Assembly: GCA_964469055.1 (NCBI GenBank)
Contig: CAYXXN010000035.1
Span: 1 to 19,802, forward strand
Direction of reading: 5' to 3'
Source of the DNA: CAYXXN01 sp964469055
GTDB taxonomy: Bacteria; Acidobacteriota; Thermoanaerobaculia; Multivoradales; JAHEKO01
Length of the DNA: 19,802 bases
The position numbers and the translations under genes are program-made. The number at the start of each line of letters is the position of its first letter. Position 1 is the first letter of the stretch. The notes under the pieces were generated by a model, which worked only from the letters and a program-made list of their open reading frames with translations, was not told the origin of the DNA and ran no database searches. Positions 7,697 through 13,618 of this stretch are shown one piece after another.

Positions 7697-7703
7697 AAGG
7701 AGG
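7697..7703 (+). promoter_or_regulatory. Consensus Shine-Dalgarno (AAGGAGG)
   Basis: AAGGAGG sits five bases before the ATG at 7709 and fixes the start of the DUF4177 gene. It is the only perfect ribosome binding site I noticed in the window, suggesting high expression of this small protein. Confidence 0.85.
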
Positions 7704-7708
7704 TCGGG

Positions 7709-7900
7709 ATGACCGCCTGGGAGTACAAGATCATCAACATCCGCAGCGAGAACTACCGGCTCGATCCGAACGCGGCGAAGGACCTCAACGCCTTGGGCGA
7801 CGAAGGTTGGGAGCTGGTCTCGATCACCTCCGTCAACTTCAAGAGCGGGGCGACCGACAACATCGCGATGGTCTTCAAGCGCCCGAAGGCGGCGCTCTAG
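7709..7900 (+). CDS. DUF4177 small protein
   Basis: A 63-residue protein matching the DUF4177 pattern: an opening WEYKII strand (4-9), then LNALGDEGWELVSIT (about 28-42) and a closing VFKRP (55-59). The family folds as a small alpha/beta unit of unknown function and is widespread as single genes. There is no signal peptide or membrane segment, so it should be cytosolic. It has its own -10-like box, a nearby palindrome and a consensus Shine-Dalgarno, so it is probably transcribed independently of the upstream adenosyltransferase. Its stop codon shares the bases CTAG with the stop of the converging small membrane gene. High confidence that it is real; function unknown. Confidence 0.88.
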   Translation: MTAWEYKIINIRSENYRLDPNAAKDLNALGDEGWELVSITSVNFKSGATDNIAMVFKRPKAAL

Positions 7901-8085
7901 CGGCGGCGGCGCCAAGCCCAACCCAAGGCGATCCCCAGCGCTCCGGCGGCCAGCAGCATCGCCCACCTCTTGCTGGGCCGCCAACCGAGGTCGCTCCGCA
8001 AGGCGCCCTTGAGGTCCTGCCAGGCGAGCGCGGCGTCCTGGCGCCGCCGCGCCAGGGCGAGGCCCGCTCCGTCAGTCTTCCGCAT
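7897..8085 (-). CDS. Small single-pass membrane protein, YqjK/DUF3618-like
   Basis: A 62-residue protein with a polar N-terminal half rich in Arg, Gln and Ala, one membrane helix (about 42-57) and an RRRR tail. This is the shape of YqjK- or DUF3618-type proteins that accompany YqjE in other bacteria, but the similarity is in layout only and I cannot assign a family firmly. The ATG at 8085 has GGGAG upstream and overlaps the preceding holin-X-like gene by 14 bases, supporting a real co-translated gene. It is the last gene of the lgt-to-YqjE operon. Its stop uses the same CTAG as the converging DUF4177 gene, leaving no room for a separate terminator. Confidence 0.7.
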   Translation of the reverse strand: MRKTDGAGLALARRRQDAALAWQDLKGALRSDLGWRPSKRWAMLLAAGALGIALGWAWRRRR

Positions 8086-8506
8086 CCGGAAGCTCCCCTC
8101 CCGGCTCCCCGACCCTCTCCCCGTGGAAGGTCCGCTGCCACCAACCGAGGTGGTCGTCCCTCCGGCGCCGCAGGAGCCGGACGGGCCCCTCCGCCTCGCG
8201 CCAGCGGCGCCGGCCCCACCAGCCGAGCGCGAGGGTCGCCAAGCTCGTGGCGGCGCACACCACCAGCGCGGCGCCCCAGCGCGGCATCGCGAGGGCGAGG
8301 AGTTCGAAGCCGGCCACCGCCGCGCTCGCCAGTGCCACGAAGGCGCAAGCGACCGCCGCGGTCATCAAGATCGCGCCGCCGCGCAGCTTGCGCGACGTGG
8401 CTGCGAGGTCGTCCGCGAGCGCCGCCAGCTCGGCCCGTGCCAGGTCGGCGAGCGCCTGCCCCAACGACCTTGCCAGATCGAGCCAGCCCCGCCGGCCGCC
8501 GCTCAT
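8072..8506 (-). CDS. Holin-X / YqjE family membrane protein
   Basis: A 144-residue protein in the style of the 'putative Actinobacterial Holin-X' family (PF07332), which includes YqjE. It has an N-terminal amphipathic region with alternating Leu, Ala and Arg (about 8-42), two membrane helices (about 45-73 and 77-97) joined by a short MPRW turn, and a charged cytosolic tail with an RRRR cluster. Despite the family name there is no phage gene here; such proteins are chromosomal envelope proteins of unclear role, and E. coli YqjE is a membrane protein encoded beside the ribosome-binding YqjD. The ATG at 8506 overlaps the stop of the VWA-like gene as ATGA, tying it to that protein. The family call is likely but rests on layout. 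Confidence 0.78.
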   Translation of the reverse strand: MSGGRRGWLDLARSLGQALADLARAELAALADDLAATSRKLRGGAILMTAAVACAFVALASAAVAGFELLALAMPRWGAALVVCAATSLATLALGWWGRRRWREAEGPVRLLRRRRDDHLGWWQRTFHGERVGEPGGELPDAED

Positions 8507-10212
8507 GCGTTGCCGACCACGAAGCTGCGCGACACGAACGATGCCTCCGAGCCGACCTCGTCCAGCACCCCGACGGCCAGCCGGTGCGGTCCCGGGCGCA
8601 TGCGCAGTTGCACCTCGTAGGCGTAGTGCTGGCTGCGAGCCTCCTCCAGGCGGTCGGCTGGGATCCGCAGGTCGACGGGCACTTCCTGGACTTCGGAGAG
8701 GCCGCCGCCTTCGTCCATGGCGGCGAAGAAGACCTTGGCCTTGCCGACGTGGACTTCCTCGCGCGGAATCAGCGTCAAGCGCCCGATGGGAATCTGCACG
8801 ACGACCGTCACCAGGTAGAAGCTGCCGTCGTCGGCGTCGACCGCCTCCCCTCCGAGGGAGAGCTCGACTCCCATGCCGTTGCGCTGTTCGCCGTAGAGCA
8901 GCGTCGCCATCGTGCCGTCCGCCATGCGAGTGCCGGCCGGCTTGTCGCGGTAGCTCGAGCGGTGCCGGACGACGAGGTCCTTGCGACCCACGACCCGAAC
9001 CTCGAGGTCGAACAGGCGGCCCGAGCCGCTGTGGCTCGGAGTGAAACCCAAGGAGTAATAGGTGTCGAAGTCCCTGGCGATGCGATCGAGCGCCGGGCCG
9101 ACGTCGTTCTGGTTGAGGATCGCCTGACCGCCCGTCCTCTCGGCGAGCGTCCGCAGCGGCGCCTGCAAGTTGCTCACCAGGGTGCTGTCGTAGAACGACG
9201 CGAACCCGGCCTGGGCCAACTCGGCCATCTCGGCGGAAGAGGCGCTTGGCGGCCGCAGGCCCGCGGCGTCGAGGGTGTAGAAGCTGACCCGGTGGGCGTT
9301 GGCCTGGTCGGCGAGCTGGTCGAAGAGCCGCGAGGCGTCGAACTCGTGAGAGGTAGAGATCACCGAGGTGTCGTTGAACTTCTGCATCAGGGCGTAGAAC
9401 ATCTCCTCGCCCGGCTTCATCGCGATGCCGTCGCTGACGTAGAGAAGAGCCTTGCGCCCCGCCAGCCCGGCCAAGGAGTCGACGATCTCGCGCAGGGCCT
9501 CGTCGGTGAAGGTCAGATCGTTGTAGCTCGATTCGGCGAACGTCCGGACCTGCCAGAACACGGCGTTCGAGTCCTGCGCCTCGTTGATGGCGCGCAAGAG
9601 GTCGCGCCGCTCGGAGTCCTGGTGAGTGGCGTGGCCGGTCATCGTCTCGAGCTCGAAGAGTGCCTGCGAGATGAGCTGGGCGTCCCTGGTGAAGGGATGC
9701 CGGTTGTGCAGCGAGCGGTCGTAGGTCACCAGCATCACCCGGTCTTCCGGCTCCAGCTGGTTGTTGAGGAACTCGCGAAGCCGCCGAAACACGCGGTTGC
9801 GATTGAACGGCCGGATGTTGTAGTTGTCGATGTAGACGACGAGGTGAAGACGTTGTTCCTCCGGCACGGGCGCGACGGCCTCCTCGGCGGGAGGCTCGCC
9901 GGGGGCGGCGGTCGGGCCCGCGTCGGGCGCCAGCGCGAGGTCGGTGCCGGCAACAGGCCGGCCGGCCCGCACGGCATAGAAGTTCGTGATCGGCATCGGC
10001 TTGCCGTCCTCCAGCACCTCGAAGTCCTGCTGGCGGAGGTCGAGCACGGGGTTGCCACGCTTGTCGGTGACGTAGACGTCGAGGTTCACGACGTTGACGT
10101 CGATCGACTCGAAGAACAGGCCCTCCAGCGGGCCGGGCGTCGGGACCTGGGCGGCCGCCGCCTGGGCAACGAGGGCGAGGAGGGCGACGCAGACGCTGCG
10201 GTGGAGCTTCAT
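8503..10212 (-). CDS. Secreted VWFA-related protein (TIGR03436 type), second of pair
   Basis: A 569-residue exported protein of the Acidobacterial VWFA-related family. A Sec signal peptide ends at about residue 21 (AAA before Gln-Val), with no lipobox. A beta-rich pre-domain with LDVYVTDKRGNPVLDL (44-59) and FEVLEDGK (64-71) precedes the VWA-like core (about 122-375). Where a metal-ion-dependent adhesion site would have DxSxS it reads YIDNYNI (127-133): the Asp is kept but both Ser are lost. The core ends in the family phrase YYSLGFTP (385-392), and a C-terminal beta domain (about 455-566) resembles that of the upstream paralogue. Start is the ATG at 10212, 40 bases after the paralogue's stop; a hairpin fills the gap. 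A role in envelope protein interaction is only an inference. Confidence 0.88.
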   Translation of the reverse strand: MKLHRSVCVALLALVAQAAAAQVPTPGPLEGLFFESIDVNVVNLDVYVTDKRGNPVLDLRQQDFEVLEDGKPMPITNFYAVRAGRPVAGTDLALAPDAGPTAAPGEPPAEEAVAPVPEEQRLHLVVYIDNYNIRPFNRNRVFRRLREFLNNQLEPEDRVMLVTYDRSLHNRHPFTRDAQLISQALFELETMTGHATHQDSERRDLLRAINEAQDSNAVFWQVRTFAESSYNDLTFTDEALREIVDSLAGLAGRKALLYVSDGIAMKPGEEMFYALMQKFNDTSVISTSHEFDASRLFDQLADQANAHRVSFYTLDAAGLRPPSASSAEMAELAQAGFASFYDSTLVSNLQAPLRTLAERTGGQAILNQNDVGPALDRIARDFDTYYSLGFTPSHSGSGRLFDLEVRVVGRKDLVVRHRSSYRDKPAGTRMADGTMATLLYGEQRNGMGVELSLGGEAVDADDGSFYLVTVVVQIPIGRLTLIPREEVHVGKAKVFFAAMDEGGGLSEVQEVPVDLRIPADRLEEARSQHYAYEVQLRMRPGPHRLAVGVLDEVGSEASFVSRSFVVGNA

Positions 10213-10227
10213 GGGGCTGGCGGGAGG

Positions 10228-10252
10228 GCTCCTGCGAGGGCTCGGCAGGAGC
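10228..10252 (-). promoter_or_regulatory. Intergenic hairpin between the two VWA-like genes
   Basis: A perfect 8-bp inverted repeat, GCTCCTGC and GCAGGAGC, with a nine-base loop, begins immediately after the TGA of the first VWA-like gene and ends 15 bases before the ATG of the second. No T-run follows, so a simple intrinsic terminator is unlikely. The second arm contains GGAG, the only Shine-Dalgarno-like sequence in the gap. An attenuator, RNA-stability element or translation modulator are possible. Confidence 0.5.
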
Positions 10253-11917
10253 TCAGGGGTCCAGGTGTACCCGGCGCGACAGGATCCTACCACTGGGCGG
10301 ATCGTAGACGGCGACCATCAGCTCCTGGGGCCGCCGGCGCAGCTTGAGGGTCGTCGAGAATCGCCACCGCTGCTCGGCGGCCGGTGGTGTCGCGCTCTCC
10401 AACGCCACCGGCAGCACGGGGATCTCCGCTTGGTGGAATCCCTCGTCGGCCACGGCGAAGCGCAGCTCGAGCTGCGCGACCCAGGCGCTCCCTCGGGGCA
10501 GGAAGGTCACCGCCGAGAGGGGCAGCACCAGGCTCACGGGCACTTCGACCTTCTGCAGGCCGGCGCGGCGCGGAGTACCGAGCTCGACCGTCAGCTCCGG
10601 GCTCGCTGGGAGGGCCTCGAACAGGAGGGCGCTCTCGACCGCCATCGACACCTCGGTCGCCCGAGATACGTCCTGGAAGCCGCTGCGACTGCGGACCTCC
10701 AACCCCTCGTTCGCCACCCCGACTCGAATGTCGTGCGCACGGTCGTCCCAGGCGCGATCCGGCGTGAAGCCCAGCCAGTAGTAGGAGCGCGTGTCCGACA
10801 CCGCCGCACGCAGCACCGACTCGCGATCGGCGCCCAGGAGCGCCTTGCCCCCTGTCTCGCCAGCGAGATAGCGCAAGGTCGTGTAGAGATCCTGGCGTCG
10901 GCTGTCCGCCGCCAAGCCCAGGTCGGCGTCGAGGCGATCGAAAGCCCCCGGCAGGTTCACGGGATAGATCGTGTAGCCCAGGCGGTTCGCGGTGTTCGTC
11001 AGGCGAGCGTAGAGCTCCTGGCCCTCGACCAAGCCGAGGTCGTCGAAGAGCACGATGCGCTGGCCGGCGACGAAATTGGTCGGCTCGTACGGCCAGCCCC
11101 CGGAAAGCAGCAGCAGGACCTTGCGACCGGGCGGCCGAGCGAAGCTGCGCAGCGTGGCCGAGGTCGCTCGCACCGCCCGTTCCACCTGGTCCGCCAGGCG
11201 CAGGGCGTAGGCCTTGGCTTCCGGATCGAGCTCGCTGTCGAAGGCGCGCCGCGCCTGGAAGCTCGAGGGAACGGCTCGCGCGCGTTCGAACTGCCGGCGC
11301 TCCGCCAGGCGTTGCATGCCGTAGGCGGGGCGCCGGCCGGCGTCCTTCAGGGCTCGAGTGAGCGCCTCCACCGACGAGCTCCAGGTGGACAGCATGTCGA
11401 GCCGGCGTCCGTCGAAGGCGACGACGGCCATGCGGTCGGCCGCTCCCAGCAGCGGCAGGTCCGCCGTGAGGCCCCGCAGCACGTCCTCACGGTCGGTGTC
11501 GACGGCGAACAGCTCGTCGATGAACAGAAGGTAACTCGTGCCGACCGGCTCACCCGGAACCAGCGCAGGAACGTCCGCGAGGGCGGTCGGCCCGCCGCGC
11601 CCTTCGACCGCCACCCCGCCCTGCACCTCGGTGAAGTACTCGATGGGGATCTCCTCGCCATCGACCTGCAAGCGGAAGGCATCGGCGCCGAGACCCCGCA
11701 CCGGGACGCCGTCCTTGTCGGTCACCACCGCCTCGACGTTCACGACCCGCACGTCCACGACCTCACCGAAAGTGCCGGGCGGAACGGCAGATGAGGGTTC
11801 CTGGGCCGCAGCACCGGCAGCAAGGAGCAGAGAAACGAGCCCTGTGAGCAAGCCGGTGAAGAAACGCAAGGGCATCGCCAACGGGAGATGCAAGGTCAGT
11901 GCCGTGCGACGTCTCAC
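10253..11917 (-). CDS. Secreted VWFA-related protein (TIGR03436 type), first of pair
   Basis: A 554-residue exported paralogue of the next gene. Its signal peptide has a long basic n-region (MRRRTALTLHLP) and hydrophobic core, with likely cleavage after AGAAA near residue 38. The pre-domain has VEAVVTDKDGVPVRGL (61-76). The VWA-like core starts at SYLLFIDELFAVD (128-140), where Asp134 is kept but the DxSxS serines are absent, and includes GRKVLLLLSGGWP (264-276). The family phrase YYWLGFTP (379-386) and a C-terminal beta domain follow. I chose the GTG at 11917: it overlaps the thiD stop as GTGA and has GGAG five bases upstream. An ATG at 11875 would give a normal signal peptide but has no ribosome binding site. 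Between 200 and 245 it carries an Arg/Glu-rich insertion. Confidence 0.87.
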   Translation of the reverse strand: MRRRTALTLHLPLAMPLRFFTGLLTGLVSLLLAAGAAAQEPSSAVPPGTFGEVVDVRVVNVEAVVTDKDGVPVRGLGADAFRLQVDGEEIPIEYFTEVQGGVAVEGRGGPTALADVPALVPGEPVGTSYLLFIDELFAVDTDREDVLRGLTADLPLLGAADRMAVVAFDGRRLDMLSTWSSSVEALTRALKDAGRRPAYGMQRLAERRQFERARAVPSSFQARRAFDSELDPEAKAYALRLADQVERAVRATSATLRSFARPPGRKVLLLLSGGWPYEPTNFVAGQRIVLFDDLGLVEGQELYARLTNTANRLGYTIYPVNLPGAFDRLDADLGLAADSRRQDLYTTLRYLAGETGGKALLGADRESVLRAAVSDTRSYYWLGFTPDRAWDDRAHDIRVGVANEGLEVRSRSGFQDVSRATEVSMAVESALLFEALPASPELTVELGTPRRAGLQKVEVPVSLVLPLSAVTFLPRGSAWVAQLELRFAVADEGFHQAEIPVLPVALESATPPAAEQRWRFSTTLKLRRRPQELMVAVYDPPSGRILSRRVHLDP

Positions 11918-12705
11918 GTGGACTCCGGCTCCTCCGGCGGATGGAGCAGGACCCACTGACCCCGCCCCAAGCGCCGACTACCGGCGATGGCCCGGCGCAC
12001 GTAGGCGATGGCGCGGAGCGCCGCTTCCCGCACGTCCCGGCCGCGGGCGAGCTCGACGGCGAGCGCCGACGCCAGGGTGCACCCGGTGCCGTGCACCTTG
12101 TCCGGCCGCAGCCGCTGATGGCGGAAGCGCTCGCTGTGCGACCCTACGGCCAGCACGTCCTCGATCTCCTCGCCGGCCGCATGGCCCCCCTTGACCAGGC
12201 TCGGCGCGATGCGCGCCAAGTCGAGCGCCAGCTCGGCTGTGGGAGCGGCCCGGCCCGCGAGCCGCTCGGCCTCCGGCAGGTTGGGCGTGATGACCGTCGC
12301 CAGGGGCAGCAGCTCGCCCACCAGGACGGCAACTGCGTCGGCGTCGAGAAGCGGGTCTCCGCTGCCGGCGATCAAGACGGGATCGACGACGATCGGCACC
12401 GTCCTCGCCAGGGGTCGGAGTCGCTGCGCGACGGCCACGACGACCGCGGCACTGCCCAGCATGCCGATCTTGATGGCGGCCGGCGGCAGGTCCTCGAGCA
12501 CGGCCTCGAGCTGCGCCATGACCAGCTCCGGCGCCAGATCGAGCCGCGCCCGCACGCCACACGTGTTCTGGGCCGTGATGGCAGTCACCACGGACATGCC
12601 GAAGGTGCCGTGCGCCGCGAACGTCTTCAAGTCGGCCTGGAGGCCGGCGCCGCCTCCCGAGTCCGACCCGGCGATGGTCAGCAGCCGCAGCGGTGCCGCG
12701 CCCAC
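11914..12705 (-). CDS. thiD: Hydroxymethylpyrimidine (phosphate) kinase ThiD
   Basis: ThiD phosphorylates 4-amino-5-hydroxymethyl-2-methylpyrimidine and its phosphate in thiamine synthesis and salvage. The 263-residue length is typical. The ribokinase-fold signatures are GSDSGGGAGLQADLKTF (13-29), KIGMLGS (79-85), VVDPVLIAGSG (107-117), TPNLPEAERLAG (140-151) and the anion-hole/catalytic KVHGTGCTLASALA (203-216) with Cys209. Start is the GTG at 12705, three bases after the lgt stop; no alternative fits as well. No other thiamine gene is nearby and I see no TPP riboswitch ahead of the operon, so its expression may follow lgt. A pyridoxal kinase role is an alternative in this family but less likely. 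Confidence 0.93.
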   Translation of the reverse strand: MGAAPLRLLTIAGSDSGGGAGLQADLKTFAAHGTFGMSVVTAITAQNTCGVRARLDLAPELVMAQLEAVLEDLPPAAIKIGMLGSAAVVVAVAQRLRPLARTVPIVVDPVLIAGSGDPLLDADAVAVLVGELLPLATVITPNLPEAERLAGRAAPTAELALDLARIAPSLVKGGHAAGEEIEDVLAVGSHSERFRHQRLRPDKVHGTGCTLASALAVELARGRDVREAALRAIAYVRRAIAGSRRLGRGQWVLLHPPEEPEST

Positions 12706-12708
12706 GGG

Positions 12709-13518
12709 TCAGGCCCGCGCCCCGCCGTCTCGCGGCCGGCGCCAGAGCACGGCGAAGAGCACGATGAGACCGAGGCTCACGAGCTGGGCCACGGTGAGCC
12801 CGCCGAAGAAGCGATCGTCTTTCGCGCGCAGGAACTCGACGGCGAACCGTTCGGCCGCCAGCAGCGAGAGCACCGGCAGCGCCACTGCTCCGCGGCGCGG
12901 CTGGCGCCGAATCCACCAACAGCCAAGAGCCCAGATGGCCAGCCCAGCCAGCGTCTCGTAGAGCTGCGTGGGATGAACCCGGACCAGCGCCTCGGCCGGC
13001 ACGTCCGGAGGGAGGTTCGCGCCGTAGGCCTGGCGCATGAAGGCGGCCGTGGTCGGCGCGGGCAAGCCGTGGGGAAAGGCGATGCCCCAAGGCAGGGTCG
13101 TGGGCATGCCGTAGTCGTCTCCCACCAGGAAGCACCCCACCCGGCCGCAGGCGTAGCCGAGCGCCACCGCCGGCGCCGCGGCGTCCACGGCCTTCCAGGG
13201 ATCGAGACGCAGGCGCCGCACGGTCCACAGCACGGCCACTCCGCCGAGCAGCAGACCCCCGTACCACACCAACCCGGAGCGCAGCCAGTCGAGCGAGAGG
13301 CGGAAGTCGCGGTGCAACACCGCGTAGTAGAGCTTGGCGCCGATCAACCCCCACAGGCCGGCGTTCAAGGTGAGCGCATTCGCCTCCTCGGCGCCTCCGC
13401 TTCCAAGCCGGCGCAGACCCCACTGCAGCTGCCAGCGGGCAGCCAGGAAGCCCAGGACCATCGTCACCCCGAACGGGCTGATGGCGAGAGGCCCGAGGCG
13501 GAAGAGCTCCGGGATCAC
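12709..13518 (-). CDS. lgt: Prolipoprotein diacylglyceryl transferase Lgt (diverged)
   Basis: Lgt moves diacylglycerol from phosphatidylglycerol to the lipobox Cys of prolipoproteins in the inner membrane. The 269-residue product is membrane-rich with about seven helices. Family blocks: SGLVWYGGLLLG (81-92), the signature GRVGCFLVGDDYG (125-137), HPTQLYE (182-188) and RFAVEFLRAKDD (224-235), which keeps the conserved Arg and Glu. In E. coli Lgt the matching sites are His103 and Asn146; here they are Tyr86 and Cys128, a pattern I recall from other non-proteobacterial Lgt sequences. The GTG at 13518 gives the usual N-terminus, with an AGG directly before it. It heads the minus-strand operon carrying thiD and the two exported VWA-like proteins. 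Confidence 0.92.
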   Translation of the reverse strand: MIPELFRLGPLAISPFGVTMVLGFLAARWQLQWGLRRLGSGGAEEANALTLNAGLWGLIGAKLYYAVLHRDFRLSLDWLRSGLVWYGGLLLGGVAVLWTVRRLRLDPWKAVDAAAPAVALGYACGRVGCFLVGDDYGMPTTLPWGIAFPHGLPAPTTAAFMRQAYGANLPPDVPAEALVRVHPTQLYETLAGLAIWALGCWWIRRQPRRGAVALPVLSLLAAERFAVEFLRAKDDRFFGGLTVAQLVSLGLIVLFAVLWRRPRDGGARA

Positions 13519-13572
13519 CTGTCGTTCAGGCCCCAGTCGTCGTCGAGGGTGTGCACGGTGACCGCGTTGGCC

Positions 13573-13592
13573 GCTCGCGAGCACTATACGAT
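13573..13592. promoter_or_regulatory. Divergent promoter island between lgt and the FAD oxidase
   Basis: In the ~100-base gap between the divergent starts lies the only AT-rich patch. It contains TATAGT on the minus strand (13588-13583) pointing at lgt and TACGAT on the plus strand (13587-13592) pointing at the oxidase. The adjacent GCTCGCGAGC (13573-13582) is a perfect palindrome. Back-to-back promoters are likely; the palindrome could be an operator or chance in GC-rich DNA. The rest of the gap shows nothing recognisable. Confidence 0.4.
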
Positions 13593-13618
13593 ACGAGACA
13601 GAGCGTGGATGCCGAAGG

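Noticed and set aside
8072..8506. Phage lysis holin, suggesting a prophage remnant
   Set aside because: The family name is misleading: no endolysin, integrase or structural phage gene is nearby, and the gene overlaps a chromosomal exported-protein gene.
6811..10347. Plus-strand open frame of 1178 codons across several genes
   Set aside because: It runs antisense to the VWA-like and holin-X genes and out of frame through the adenosyltransferase gene. Its product is low-complexity Arg/Gly/Pro-rich with no recognisable motif, as expected from GC-rich shadow frames.
13519..13618. TPP riboswitch controlling the thiD-containing operon
   Set aside because: I could not find the conserved CUGAGA and ACCUGA-type elements with pairing stems in the leader before lgt.
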